A stretch of DNA of 64,000 nucleotides from Faecalibacterium sp. CAG:74 (GTDB lineage Bacteria > Bacillota > Clostridia > Christensenellales > Aristaeellaceae): contig FR899900.1 in NCBI GenBank assembly GCA_000437595.1, forward strand, positions 136,812-200,811, given 5' to 3'. This document shows positions 44,188-53,222 of the stretch, in pieces (position 1 is the stretch's first letter; each line of letters starts with the position of its first letter). The position numbers were made by a program, and so were the translations under genes. The notes under the pieces were generated by a model. It had not been told where the DNA came from. It made no database searches and saw only the letters and a program-made list of their open reading frames with translations.

Positions 44188-45390
44188 TTATTTATTCAGG
44201 CTGAAGCGGAACGTGTAGCCTTCTTCGCCGTAATGCTCATTGCCAACCCACAGCACCGTCTTGTCCGTGAGGTTATAGACGGCAGAGTGAATCGTCAGCG
44301 AGTTGGAATCGCCCGGATTGCCCCAGTCGCGGCGGCTGACCGCATCGAGCAGACCCATCGCCGCTTCTTCGTCCGCCACGACGCCATTCAACTCCGCCAG
44401 ACGGTCGCGCAGAAGCTCGTAGCGGTCAAGACCCGGTTTGTTCGCGTCCGCCGTGTAGTAATCCGGCGTGATGATGAAGTTGGTAATCATCTGCCAGTCC
44501 GTCGCGCCGGAGAGCGGATCAGCGTCGTTCCAGATGACGTTCAAGTGGCGGTTCGCGCCGTCCGCATCGTCGTCACTGCTGTCAGACACCCACTCCAGAA
44601 TCGCGCTCTTGCCCGTGGAATCCGCAATCATATAATGGAAGCTCGTCTTCGCGGAGTCGTGCAGGTCGTACTTTTCCACCAGTTCGACCGCTTCTTCAAC
44701 GGAGTCGGCGTAGTCCAGAACCATGCGGAGCATCGTGGTCGAGGTCAAATCCGGCTTGTCGGTCTGCTGATTCGTCGCGGCGACCTTCTCTCCGCCCTGA
44801 TAGGACATGAAGATGCCGCACGCCACGCCCGCGTCATTCACGCCATCCAGCGGCGCAAAAGGAGCGGCAAGCGTGAGAATCTTCTGCCCGAAGGTGGTCA
44901 CGTCCTTCGTGCTGTCTAAGCCGAGGAACTGCAAGTCCACCGTGGAATAGGAAGCATGACGTCCGTTGCCCGGATTCGTGTAGACGATGACGGTGTTCGT
45001 CTCGTGGAAATCGTAGTTGCGGCCGAAAACGCGGTCGCCGTCCGCCGTATCCGCGGTGAAAGCGGAGCAGGCGATTTCAGAGGTTTTGATGCTCATGGGG
45101 ATAATGCCCTTGGTGATGCTGTTCGTGATAAAGGAGATAAGCTCCGTGTCATTGGACGCGCCGCCCTGCGCCAGGAACTCATCGAAATGGTAGCCGCCGG
45201 AGACATTCAGCACATACACCGAGCCATCCTTATGGCTTTCATCGCGCTGCGTCACCTGCTGAAAGGACAGCAGCGTTGTGATTTCGTCGTGCCAGATGAC
45301 GTAGACCGTGCCCACCAGCACGATCACCAGCGCCAGCAGGACGCCGAGGATGGTCAGCAATACTTTCTTCGCGGTTGATTTCTTCTTCAT
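44188..45390 (-). CDS. Membrane-anchored choloylglycine hydrolase-like Ntn hydrolase
   Basis: A 400-residue protein with one N-terminal membrane helix (about residues 9-33, VLLTILGVLLALVIVLVGTV) and an extracytoplasmic hydrolase domain of the linear-amide C-N hydrolase (bile salt hydrolase/penicillin V acylase/AAT) type. The putative nucleophile is Cys in SEIACSAFTADTADGDRVFG (about 109), followed by RNYDF, the substrate Arg-Asn motif, and later NDAGVACG and the Asn/Arg near the C-terminus (RDWGNPGDSNSLTIHS). Unlike secreted bile salt hydrolases the Cys is far from the N-terminus, so maturation would need removal of ~108 residues or a non-Ntn mechanism. Substrate unknown. GGGAGG precedes the ATG. 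Confidence 0.78.
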   Translation of the reverse strand: MKKKSTAKKVLLTILGVLLALVIVLVGTVYVIWHDEITTLLSFQQVTQRDESHKDGSVYVLNVSGGYHFDEFLAQGGASNDTELISFITNSITKGIIPMSIKTSEIACSAFTADTADGDRVFGRNYDFHETNTVIVYTNPGNGRHASYSTVDLQFLGLDSTKDVTTFGQKILTLAAPFAPLDGVNDAGVACGIFMSYQGGEKVAATNQQTDKPDLTSTTMLRMVLDYADSVEEAVELVEKYDLHDSAKTSFHYMIADSTGKSAILEWVSDSSDDDADGANRHLNVIWNDADPLSGATDWQMITNFIITPDYYTADANKPGLDRYELLRDRLAELNGVVADEEAAMGLLDAVSRRDWGNPGDSNSLTIHSAVYNLTDKTVLWVGNEHYGEEGYTFRFSLNK

Positions 45391-45421
45391 GGGGTCAGTT
45401 TTCCTCCCGTTGCGAATTTGT

Positions 45422-45464
45422 TGATACAGTTAAGTATCATAGCATAAAAACGTAGATTTGTAAA
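45422..45464 (-). promoter_or_regulatory. Promoter and palindromic operator of the Ntn hydrolase gene
   Basis: On the minus strand, TTTACA (45464-45459) and TATGAT (45441-45436) are separated by 17 bases. The palindrome TGATAC-AGTTAA-GTATCA (45422-45439) overlaps the -10 and start site, a typical repressor position. Confidence 0.7.
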
Positions 45465-45555
45465 GTGTGAATTTTTCGCGTCAAATTTGTGATTTCGCAA
45501 GGATTTTTGCCCCTCGATGTTGTAATTATAATGCAATGAGAGGAGGGAAACGACG

Positions 45556-46560
45556 ATGACCATCAGGGAGCGATTGGAGCAGGAGGAGGCACAGCGTCTA
45601 TCACCGCGGGCGGTCTGCGCGAAGGACACGCGCGGGCGCGAAAAGCCGATTGTCCCCTGCCCAATGCGGACGGACTTCCAGCGCGACCGCGACCGCATCA
45701 TCCACTGCAAAGCGTTTCGCCGCCTGAAATACAAGACGCAGGTGTTCCTCGCGCCTGAAGGCGACCACTACCGCACGCGGCTGACGCACACGCTGGAAGT
45801 GGCGCAGATTGCCCGGACGCTGGCGCGTTGTCTCCGGCTGAACGAGGACTTGACGGAAGCAATTGCGCTGGGGCACGATTTGGGGCATACGCCGTTTGGG
45901 CACATCGGCGAGCACGCGCTGGACAGACTAATACCTGAAGGCTTCCGGCACAACGAGCAGTCGAGGCGCTGCGTCGAGGCGCTGGAGAACGACGGAAACG
46001 GGCTGAACCTGACGTGGGAGGTGCGAGACGGCATCCTCTGTCACTCCGGCAAGCAGTTTCCCGCAACGCTGGAGGGGCAGTGCGTCCGCCGCGCCGACCG
46101 AATCGCGTATCTGAATCACGATTTGGATGATGCCCTGCGCGCCGGGGTCTTGCAGCCCTTTGAACTGCCGGCGGACTGCTTGAAGGTGCTGGGGCAGACG
46201 CACGGCGAGCGCATCAACACCATGATTTGCGACATTGTGGCGTGCAGCGCGGACAAGCCCGAACTGACCATGTCGCCGCTGGTTCAGGAGGCGATGGACG
46301 GCCTGCGGGAGTTCATGTTCGCGCGCGTGTACCGCGACCAGTGGCGGCAGGCGGAAGAAGCACGCTGCAAGCACGTTGTGGAAGCGCTGTTCAGCTATTA
46401 CAGCGAGCATCCGGGCGAAATGCCGGAGGAGTTCGTGCTCATCGGCTACAAGGAAGGCACGGCACGCGCTGTGTGCGACTTTGTATCATGCATGACCGAC
46501 CGCTACGCCATCCGCACCTATCAGCAGCTGTTCGTGCCGAGCGGGTTTTCGGCAATATAA
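45556..46560 (+). CDS. dgt: Deoxyguanosinetriphosphate triphosphohydrolase-like protein
   Basis: A 334-residue HD-domain dNTPase that cleaves dGTP or other dNTPs to nucleoside and triphosphate. The metal motif is seen as HTLEVAQIARTLAR followed by LGHDLGHTPFGHIGEHAL (HD pair) and a later Asp in RADRIAYLNHDLDDALRAG. The start KAFRRLKYKTQVF is typical. It often lies before dnaG in Bacillota, as here. AGAGGAGG precedes the ATG; a TATAAT at 45527-45532 lacks a good -35. Confidence 0.93.
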   Translation: MTIRERLEQEEAQRLSPRAVCAKDTRGREKPIVPCPMRTDFQRDRDRIIHCKAFRRLKYKTQVFLAPEGDHYRTRLTHTLEVAQIARTLARCLRLNEDLTEAIALGHDLGHTPFGHIGEHALDRLIPEGFRHNEQSRRCVEALENDGNGLNLTWEVRDGILCHSGKQFPATLEGQCVRRADRIAYLNHDLDDALRAGVLQPFELPADCLKVLGQTHGERINTMICDIVACSADKPELTMSPLVQEAMDGLREFMFARVYRDQWRQAEEARCKHVVEALFSYYSEHPGEMPEEFVLIGYKEGTARAVCDFVSCMTDRYAIRTYQQLFVPSGFSAI

Positions 46561-46782
46561 CAAGCGTTCTTCGCATTTTCCCGCTTTTTTTCCGAAGATT
46601 CCAAAAACACAAGGCTGAAACAAGCAGGAAATTTCGATTTCTTGGCGAATTAAACTGATGGATGAGCAGAGACAGCCCTGCAAGCCATCCAAATAACATG
46701 TTGTGTTCCCCGTTCCTGTTGGTTCCGGGTGTACTTTTTGTGTTCCTTGGCAGAACGCTTTTTGAGGGAGGTGAGCGGTGCC

Positions 46783-48570
46783 GTGCGTTTTCCGCCTTCA
46801 TGGCTGGATGAGCTCCGCGCGCGTGCGGACATCGTTCAGATCGTTGGGCAGTACGTCCAGCTCAAAAAGAATGGGCGCAAATACTGGGGGCTATGCCCCT
46901 TCCATGGAGAAAAAACCGCATCTTTCTCCGTGGATCCGGAAAAGCAGCTGTTCTACTGCTTCGGCTGCAAGGCGGGCGGCAGCGTCATCCATTTTGTGAT
47001 GGAGATTGAACATCTGCCGTTTCCCGAAGCGGTGAAGCATCTGGCGGATCAGCTGCACATGCCGCTGCCGCAGATGGAGGCCGACCCGGATTATCAGCGG
47101 CGGCAGACGCAGCGCGAGCGACTGCTGGCGTGCAATCGGGATGCGGCGCACTTCTTCTACGAAACGCTCTTCACCCCCGCGGGGCAGCCGATGCTGGATT
47201 ATTTGAAGCGCCGCGGCGTATCCGACGGCGTCATCCGCAAATTCGGTCTGGGCGCAGCGCCGAACAGCTGGGATGCTTTAACCCGCGCGATGCAGGCAAA
47301 GGGCTACACCACCGAAGAGCTGCAAATGGCTGGGCTGATTGTCATCAAAGATGCGGAGGAAGCGACGGCGGATCGCCCTGCGCGCTCGCGCCGCGCTTTT
47401 GACATGTTCCGCAACCGCGCGATTTTCCCCATCATCGACCAATACGGCAACGTCTTGGCGTTTGGCGGGCGCGCAATTGAGAACGTGCAGCCGAAGTACC
47501 TCAACACGTCCGACACCCCCATTTTCAACAAGCGTTTGGGCGTGTACGCGGCAAATCTTCTGCGCAAAGAGCGGCACTTGGAGCGTGTGGTGCTGGTCGA
47601 GGGGTACATGGACGTCGTTTCGCTGACGCAGTTCGGCGTGACCGGCGTCTGCGCGACACTCGGCACGGCGCTGACGAACGAACAGGCAAAGCTGCTCAAA
47701 CGCTTTGCGCCGATGGTATACTTGTCCTACGATGGCGACAGCGCGGGGCAGCACGCCATCCTGCGCGGTCTGGATATACTGGAGGCGGAAGGCATTCCGG
47801 CGCGCGTGCTGGATTTTCCTGACGGGCTTGACCCGGACGAATTCATCCGCCGCGACGGGAAAGAAGGCTTCGACAAGCTGCCTGCCCTGACGCCGCAAGC
47901 CTACCGGATGCGTCGGCTTCGCGCGGAACACGACCTGACCACGCAGGAGGGGCGAACCGCCTACGCGAAGGCGTGCGCCGCGATCCTGCGGAACTTGGAG
48001 CCGGTGGAGATGGAGAACGCCCTGCAGGAGCTCATCGTGCAGACGGGCTTCAGCCGCGATGTGCTGATTGCGCAAATCGGCATGACGCCGCCGAAGGACA
48101 TCACTTCTGCGCCTCCCCTGCCCGCGCGAATCGCTCGTCCGCCTGCGACGCCTGTCCCGGAGCCGGAAAACGCCGACGAGGATGTACGCGCGGAGGAGCT
48201 GCTGCTTTCGCTGATTGCCACGTCGCGTCTGCCGGAAGATTTAGCGCAGGAGGACGACTTCCGCGACCCGCTGCTCAAGGAGCTGTTTCTGCAGCTGCAA
48301 AGCGGTGTGTCCGCCGCGTCACTGGTGGAAAGCCAGAGCGACGAGGTGGTGCGCGCCCGCGTCAGTCATCTGCTGATGGCGCAGAGCGGCGAAAGCACGG
48401 ATCAAATGCTGCAAATGGCGCACGACTGCCTATCGCGGATGCGCTTGAAACGAGCGCGCGCGCAGTATGACGAGATTATGAAGCGCATCAAAACGCTCTC
48501 CGGCGCAGAAAAAATGCAGGCGCTGGATGAAGCAAAGCAGCTGACTGCCACCATCAACCGACTGAAATAA
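46783..48570 (+). CDS. dnaG: DNA primase
   Basis: Synthesises RNA primers for replication. The N-terminal CHC2 zinc finger has CPFHGEKTASFSVD and YCFGCKAGG. The TOPRIM core has VVLVEGYMDVVSL and YLSYDGDSAGQHA. The C-terminal region binds the DnaB helicase. The GTG at 46783 gives 595 residues and the family-standard start RFPPSWLDELRARADIV; GGGAGG lies 11 bases upstream. The 222-base gap before it has a possible hairpin (GATGG/CCATC around 46660-46690) and no clear promoter. It leads the dnaG-rpoD macromolecular-synthesis operon. Confidence 0.95.
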   Translation: MRFPPSWLDELRARADIVQIVGQYVQLKKNGRKYWGLCPFHGEKTASFSVDPEKQLFYCFGCKAGGSVIHFVMEIEHLPFPEAVKHLADQLHMPLPQMEADPDYQRRQTQRERLLACNRDAAHFFYETLFTPAGQPMLDYLKRRGVSDGVIRKFGLGAAPNSWDALTRAMQAKGYTTEELQMAGLIVIKDAEEATADRPARSRRAFDMFRNRAIFPIIDQYGNVLAFGGRAIENVQPKYLNTSDTPIFNKRLGVYAANLLRKERHLERVVLVEGYMDVVSLTQFGVTGVCATLGTALTNEQAKLLKRFAPMVYLSYDGDSAGQHAILRGLDILEAEGIPARVLDFPDGLDPDEFIRRDGKEGFDKLPALTPQAYRMRRLRAEHDLTTQEGRTAYAKACAAILRNLEPVEMENALQELIVQTGFSRDVLIAQIGMTPPKDITSAPPLPARIARPPATPVPEPENADEDVRAEELLLSLIATSRLPEDLAQEDDFRDPLLKELFLQLQSGVSAASLVESQSDEVVRARVSHLLMAQSGESTDQMLQMAHDCLSRMRLKRARAQYDEIMKRIKTLSGAEKMQALDEAKQLTATINRLK

Positions 48571-48651
48571 TGCAGTCGTTATGGAAATTGCAATTTGTTT
48601 ATCGCTACCGAGCCGGAAAACCCGGCTGTATCACAAGAAGGAGAGTTCAAC

Positions 48652-49767
48652 TTGACGCTTTCGCAGAATGGCCGTCCGTCACCGCTTGACGAACTGTACG
48701 AATACGCAAAAAACAAAGGCACGATCACTTATCAGGAAGTGACCGATCGTCTGGGCAATACTTTTTTTGAGGCCGATCAGCTGGAGAAGGTGCTGGACAA
48801 GCTGGAGAGTCTGGGCGTGACCGTGGTGGATTCCGCGGAAATCCCGGATACATCCCCCGCTGCCATGGAAGTGCCCGATCCCGCGCTGAACGACGACCTG
48901 AGCGAAGCTGATGTCATTTCCGCCGACGACCCGGTGCGCATGTATCTGAAGGAAATCGGGCGCATTCCGCTGCTAACGAGCGAAGCGGAAATTGAAGTTG
49001 CCAAGCAGCTGGAAAGCGACGACCCCGCCATCCGCAACGAGGCGAAACGCCGCCTGAGCGAAGCGAACCTGCGCCTTGTCGTGTCGATTGCCAAGAAGTA
49101 CGTTGGGCGCAGCAAGAACTCCATGAGCCTGCTCGACCTGATTCAGGAGGGCAACCTCGGGCTGATGAAGGCCGTGGAGAAGTTCGACTACACCAAGGGC
49201 TTCAAGTTCTCCACCTACGCGACGTGGTGGATTCGGCAGGCTATCACCCGCTCGATTGCCGATCAGGCGCGTACCATCCGCATCCCCGTGCACATGGTGG
49301 AAACAATTAACCGCATCGTGCGCGTGAACCGCCAGCTTCAGCAGAAGCTGGGGCGTGAGCCGCGCCCGGAGGAAATCGCAAAGGAACTGGGCATCAGCGT
49401 GAGCAAGGTGCAGGAAATCATCAAGATTGCGCAGGAGCCGGTGTCGCTCGAATCCCCGATTGGCGAGGAGGAGGACAGCCACCTCGGCGACTTCCTCGAA
49501 GACGACAAGACGCCGCCGCCCTCCCAGATTGTGGCGGAAAGCATGATGAAGCAGACGCTTTCCGATGTGCTGCACATGCTGACGCCGCGCGAAGAGCAGG
49601 TCATTCGGATGCGCTACGGGCTGGATGACGGTCAGCAGCGTACGCTGGAGGAAGTTGGCAAGGCGTTCAACGTCACCCGCGAGCGCATCCGCCAAATTGA
49701 GGTGAAGGCGCTGCGCAAGATTAAGCGCCCGAACATGTCCAAGAATCTGGTGGACTACATGGATTGA
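48652..49767 (+). CDS. Primary-type sigma factor (sigma-A family), copy 1
   Basis: A 371-residue RpoD/SigA-type factor. A region 1.1-like N-terminal domain opens [19 protein letters not shown]. Region 1.2 has [11 protein letters not shown], region 2 [14 protein letters not shown] then [12 protein letters not shown] and [19 protein letters not shown], region 3 [11 protein letters not shown], and region 4.2 [18 protein letters not shown]. Between regions 2.1 and 2.2 it reads SKNSMSL (residues 154-160) where standard sigma-A has four residues, a 3-residue insertion. The TTG at 48652 has AAGGAG 8 bases upstream, matching the start of copy 2; a TTG at 48595 would place a stem (AGCCGG/CCGGCT) inside the coding region. 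Follows dnaG by 81 bases. Confidence 0.9.
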   Translation: MTLSQNGRPSPLDELYEYAKNKGTITYQEVTDRLGNTFFEADQLEKVLDKLESLGVTVVDSAEIPDTSPAAMEVPDPALNDDLSEADVISADDPVRMYLKEIGRIPLLTSEAEIEVAKQLESDDPAIRNEAKRRLSEANLRLVVSIAKKYVGRSKNSMSLLDLIQEGNLGLMKAVEKFDYTKGFKFSTYATWWIRQAITRSIADQARTIRIPVHMVETINRIVRVNRQLQQKLGREPRPEEIAKELGISVSKVQEIIKIAQEPVSLESPIGEEEDSHLGDFLEDDKTPPPSQIVAESMMKQTLSDVLHMLTPREEQVIRMRYGLDDGQQRTLEEVGKAFNVTRERIRQIEVKALRKIKRPNMSKNLVDYMD

Positions 49768-49802
49768 TGATTCCCTGTTGGGCTGAAGGGAGTGGATTCC
49801 GC

Positions 49803-50903
49803 TTGACACAAACCCCGGATGGCCGCCAAAAGCGGCTTGATGACCTCTATGAATACGGCAAGAAGAAGGGCACGCTGACCTACAAGGAGATTATGGAACG
49901 CCTGATGGATCTCTACATCGAGCCGGATCAGCTGGACAAGGTGCTGGAGAATCTCGAAGCGCTCGGCGTGACCGTCATCAATGAAAACGACCCGCAGCCC
50001 GCGCAGTCCAGCGAGGACACCCCCCTTGACACGATTAACCTGTCCGTCCCCGACGGTGTGAGTTCCGACGACCCTGTCCGCCTGTATTTGAAAGAAATCG
50101 GCAAATATCCCCTGCTGACCACCGAGGAAGAAATTGCGCTGGCAAAGCAGATTGCGGAAGGCACGCCAGAGGAGCAAGCAGCGGCAAAAAAGAAGCTCAG
50201 TGAAGCGAACCTGCGCCTTGTGGTGTCCATCGCCAAGCGCTATGTCGGGCGCGGAATGCAGTTTCTTGACCTGATTCAGGAGGGCAACCTCGGCTTAATC
50301 AAAGCGGCAGAGAAATTCGACTACACCAAGGGCTACAAGTTTTCTACCTACGCGACGTGGTGGGTTCGGCAGGCGATTACCCGCGCCATCGCCGATCAGG
50401 CGCGCACGATTCGCATTCCCGTGCACATGGTGGAGACCATCAACAAACTGATTCGCGTCAATCGTCAGCTGGCGCAGGAGCTGGGGCGCGACCCCACACC
50501 CGCGGAAATCGCGAAGGAAATGGGCATCAGCGAGAGCAAAGTGCGCGAAATCATCAAGATTGCGCAGGAGCCGGTGTCGCTGGAAACCCCGATTGGCGAG
50601 GAAGAGGACAGCCATCTGGGCGACTTCATCGAGGATGAGAACGCGCCCGCGCCGGCGGAGGTGGCGTCCAACGCCATGATGCGCGAACAATTGCAGGAAG
50701 TGCTGCACACACTGACCCCGCGCGAGGAGAAGGTCATCCGCCTTCGTTTCGGGCTGGAGGATGGACAGGCGCACACGCTGGAGGAAGTTGGCAAGGAGTT
50801 CAACGTCACCCGCGAACGCATCCGGCAGATTGAAGCAAAGGCACTGCGCAAGATTCGCCACCCCGGCCGTTCCAAGAAACTGCGCGACTACTATACGGAA
50901 TAA
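49803..50903 (+). CDS. Primary-type sigma factor (sigma-A family), copy 2
   Basis: A 366-residue factor collinear with copy 1 over its whole length, including the region 1.1-like start ([19 protein letters not shown]). It keeps the standard [16 protein letters not shown] junction, so it is the better candidate for the true housekeeping RpoD. Region 2.4 ([18 protein letters not shown]) and the region 4.2 recognition helix ([10 protein letters not shown]) are the same as in copy 1 or nearly so; both should read -35/-10 promoters like TTGACA-N17-TATAAT seen here. TTG start at 49803 with AAGGGAG 10 bases upstream. Only 35 bases separate the two genes. Confidence 0.92.
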   Translation: MTQTPDGRQKRLDDLYEYGKKKGTLTYKEIMERLMDLYIEPDQLDKVLENLEALGVTVINENDPQPAQSSEDTPLDTINLSVPDGVSSDDPVRLYLKEIGKYPLLTTEEEIALAKQIAEGTPEEQAAAKKKLSEANLRLVVSIAKRYVGRGMQFLDLIQEGNLGLIKAAEKFDYTKGYKFSTYATWWVRQAITRAIADQARTIRIPVHMVETINKLIRVNRQLAQELGRDPTPAEIAKEMGISESKVREIIKIAQEPVSLETPIGEEEDSHLGDFIEDENAPAPAEVASNAMMREQLQEVLHTLTPREEKVIRLRFGLEDGQAHTLEEVGKEFNVTRERIRQIEAKALRKIRHPGRSKKLRDYYTE

Positions 50904-50909
50904 CATTTG

Positions 50910-50945
50910 CGGCTCTGTCCACTAATTGGCGGCAGGGCCGTTTTT
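50910..50945 (+). terminator. Terminator/attenuator between sigma copy 2 and trmK
   Basis: An 8-bp stem (CGGCTCTG / CAGGGCCG) with a 15-base loop is followed by TTTTT. The T tract abuts the GGGAGG ribosome site of trmK, so readthrough rather than a new promoter probably feeds the next genes. Confidence 0.75.
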
Positions 50946-50955
50946 GGGAGGCGTT

Positions 50956-51651
50956 ATGCTCGACGAAAGACTATCCCTCGCCGCGCAGCTGTACGAGCCG
51001 TGTGCGCTGGGCGCGGATATCGGCACAGATCACGCGCTGCTCCCCTGCTATCTGCTGACGCACAACATTTGCCAAGAGATGGTTCTGGCAGATGTCAGCC
51101 CGAAGGCGCTTCTCCACGCGGAAGAAAGTGTCCGCCGCCATCATTTGGAGAAGCGCGCGCATGTGCGGCTCGCCGACGGGCTGGATGCGCTGACCGAACC
51201 TTGCGGGTGTGTGTCAATGATGGGCATGGGCGGCGAAACCATCCGCACAGTGCTGCTTAGCGGCGCAGAGAAGCTCTGCGGAGCGGTACTGGTGCTTTCC
51301 TCGCATACGGAGCAGCCGCTCGTCCGCCGGACATTGCCTGAAATCGGCTACCACATCGTGCAGGAGAAACTCTGCCAAGCGGCGGGGCGCTTTTACATCT
51401 TCTGGCGCGCCGAACCGGGGCAGGCGGACGACTGGACGGCGGAGGAAGTGCACTACGGGCGCTTGCTGTGGGTGCAGAATTCGCCGAAAATGCTGCTGGA
51501 CTACTGCCGCTACCGCATCAAGGTGATGGACGACCGCCTGACCGGGCTGGCATCCGCAGTGGGTGACGTAAGCCAGATTCGCGGCGAAATTTCGGCGGAA
51601 ATCGACTTTTATCAACGGAAAATCACGGAATTGGAGGGTGCATTATGCTGA
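50956..51651 (+). CDS. trmK: tRNA (adenine(22)-N1)-methyltransferase TrmK
   Basis: A 231-residue SAM-dependent methyltransferase making m1A22 in tRNA. The SAM loop is GADIGTDHALLP (about residues 19-30), then VLADVSPKALLHA and the catalytic-region motif SMMGMGGETI. The C-terminal helical part (IRGEISAEIDFYQRKI) is typical. Placement after rpoD and before the Nif3-like gene is conserved in Bacillota. It overlaps the next gene by 7 bases. Confidence 0.94.
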   Translation: MLDERLSLAAQLYEPCALGADIGTDHALLPCYLLTHNICQEMVLADVSPKALLHAEESVRRHHLEKRAHVRLADGLDALTEPCGCVSMMGMGGETIRTVLLSGAEKLCGAVLVLSSHTEQPLVRRTLPEIGYHIVQEKLCQAAGRFYIFWRAEPGQADDWTAEEVHYGRLLWVQNSPKMLLDYCRYRIKVMDDRLTGLASAVGDVSQIRGEISAEIDFYQRKITELEGALC

Positions 51652-52403
51652 CGGTACAGCGGGTTTACGAGCTGATTGACGCGCTTGCGCCGTTTGACAC
51701 ACAGGCGGATTTCGACAATTCCGGCTTGCTGGTGGGCAATCCACAGGCGGAAGTGACAGGCATCCACCTTGCGCTGGATGTGACCGACCGCGTGATTGAC
51801 GATGCGCTGGCAGCGGGCGCGAACCTGATTGTGACGCATCATCCTCTGATGTTTTCCGCCCGGAAGCGCCTGACTGAGGCGGATTACGAGGGGCATCTGC
51901 TGATTCGGCTGATTGCAAACGGCTTATCGCTGATTGCCGCGCACACGAACTTCGACCAAGCATCCGGCGGCATGAACGACACGCTGGCGGGACTGCTGGG
52001 GCTGGAGAACATCGTCGGCGAGGGATTCCTGCGCGTGGGAGATTTATCCGCACCGATGACTGCGGAAGCATTCGCGGATTTTGCCGCGCGGCAGTTAGGC
52101 GACACAGTGCGCGTGATGGGGCATCGGGAGGCGCTCATCCACCGCGTCGGCCTCTGCTCCGGCGGCGGGTGCGACGAGTGGGCAGATGCGCACGCCATGG
52201 GCGCGGATGCTTTCCTCACAGGCGAGGTGAAGCACCACATTGCGCTGGATGCATCCTACCACGGCGTGGTGCTGTTGGAGGCGGGACACTTTGCCACGGA
52301 AAATCCCGGTATTTTTGCGCTCATGAAGGCTTTACAAAACGCGCCGGATATAGTACAATGGAAAATGCACATTTCGCGCTCCGAACGCAGCGCGTATGAG
52401 TGA
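51645..52403 (+). CDS. Nif3-like dinuclear metal-centre protein
   Basis: A 252-residue member of the Nif3/DUF34 family, which forms hexamers with a two-metal site; suggested GTP cyclohydrolase I type 2 activity is not established generally. The metal ligands are in IVTHHPLMFS (about residues 63-72), AHTNFDQASGGMND, and later TGEVKHHIALDA and LLEAGHFATENPG. GGAGGG precedes the ATG. The trmK-Nif3 pair is widely conserved. Confidence 0.93.
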   Translation: MLTVQRVYELIDALAPFDTQADFDNSGLLVGNPQAEVTGIHLALDVTDRVIDDALAAGANLIVTHHPLMFSARKRLTEADYEGHLLIRLIANGLSLIAAHTNFDQASGGMNDTLAGLLGLENIVGEGFLRVGDLSAPMTAEAFADFAARQLGDTVRVMGHREALIHRVGLCSGGGCDEWADAHAMGADAFLTGEVKHHIALDASYHGVVLLEAGHFATENPGIFALMKALQNAPDIVQWKMHISRSERSAYE

Positions 52404-52445
52404 CCGTCCGTGCCCTCCGGCACGCTGTTTATCAAGGAGGTACTT

Positions 52446-53153
52446 ATGGACCAGCTTGCTATGTTATGGCAGTATCAAGTGGAAGACCGCAAGGCTGACA
52501 AGCTCGAACAGGAGTTGAGCCGCAGTCCGCTGCGCCAGAAGATGAATACCTGCCGCACGCAGTTCAACGCCAAGCAGAAGCAGTACAAGCAGATGGAAGA
52601 GCAGGTGGCGATTCTCTCTGACCGCAAGGATGCCATCCGCGATGCCATCACCCGCTGCGAAGAACAGCTGCGCCACCTGCAAAGCCGCTTCGAGCAGAAT
52701 CCTCCGACCGAATTGGATGATACGAAAGCGCTGCTGAGCGAAGTGAACCGCTTTCTGGAGACGATTGGCAGCTATGAGCAGGAAATGAAGCGCATGGCAA
52801 AGGATGCCAACGATTACGATCAGAAGGAACGCAGCCTGCGCCGCGATGCCATTAAGCTGAAGGAAGAATTTGATAATCTCAAGAAGCAGTACGACAAGGA
52901 ATCACCGGAAAAGGAAGCTGCCCTGAAGGCACAGAAGGCCATCGTCGCAAAGAAGGGCGAGGGCATTTCGCCGGAGCTGCTGGCACGCTATCACGAGATT
53001 AAGAAGCGCATCACGCCGCCGCTCGCTCGGCTGATTAACAACCAGTGCAGCGGATGCAATATGTCGCTGCCGTCGGCAGTGCTGAGCCGCGTCACGTCTG
53101 CCAACGGCGAGATTGTGGAGTGCGAAAGCTGCGGGCGTCTGCTGATTCCCTGA
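52446..53153 (+). CDS. Coiled-coil zinc-ribbon protein (C4-type)
   Basis: A 235-residue protein of the CT398/C4-type zinc-ribbon family, function unknown. About residues 15-170 are almost wholly coiled coil (RKADKLEQELSRSPLR...KRMAKDANDYDQKERS). The C-terminus is a zinc ribbon with C-x2-C pairs: NNQCSGCNMSLPS and VECESCGRLLIP. It commonly follows the Nif3-like gene. AAGGAGG is 6 bases before the ATG; the preceding in-frame GTG at 52410 has no ribosome site. Confidence 0.9.
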   Translation: MDQLAMLWQYQVEDRKADKLEQELSRSPLRQKMNTCRTQFNAKQKQYKQMEEQVAILSDRKDAIRDAITRCEEQLRHLQSRFEQNPPTELDDTKALLSEVNRFLETIGSYEQEMKRMAKDANDYDQKERSLRRDAIKLKEEFDNLKKQYDKESPEKEAALKAQKAIVAKKGEGISPELLARYHEIKKRITPPLARLINNQCSGCNMSLPSAVLSRVTSANGEIVECESCGRLLIP

Positions 53154-53160
53154 TTCTGCC

Positions 53161-53218
53161 GCATATGAAAAAGACCACGCATGACCGATTTTCGGTGCGT
53201 GGTCTTTTTCGTATGTGC
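53161..53218. terminator. Bidirectional terminator
   Basis: The core stem GACCACGCA / TGCGTGGTC has A tracts on one side and T tracts on the other, so it works on both strands. The symmetry extends outward (GCATATGAAAAA / TTTTTCGTATG). It ends both the sigma-trmK operon and the convergent gatBA-ybaK operon. Confidence 0.92.
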
Positions 53219-53222
53219 GATT

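Noticed and set aside
45504..45532. Promoter for dgt
   Set aside because: TATAAT is perfect but the bases 17 upstream (TTTTTG) are not a convincing -35 and there is no extended -10; left as a remark in the gene entry.
48595..48651. Upstream TTG start of sigma copy 1 at 48595
   Set aside because: No ribosome site is present and a GC-rich hairpin falls inside it; the TTG at 48652 has AAGGAG and matches the start of copy 2.
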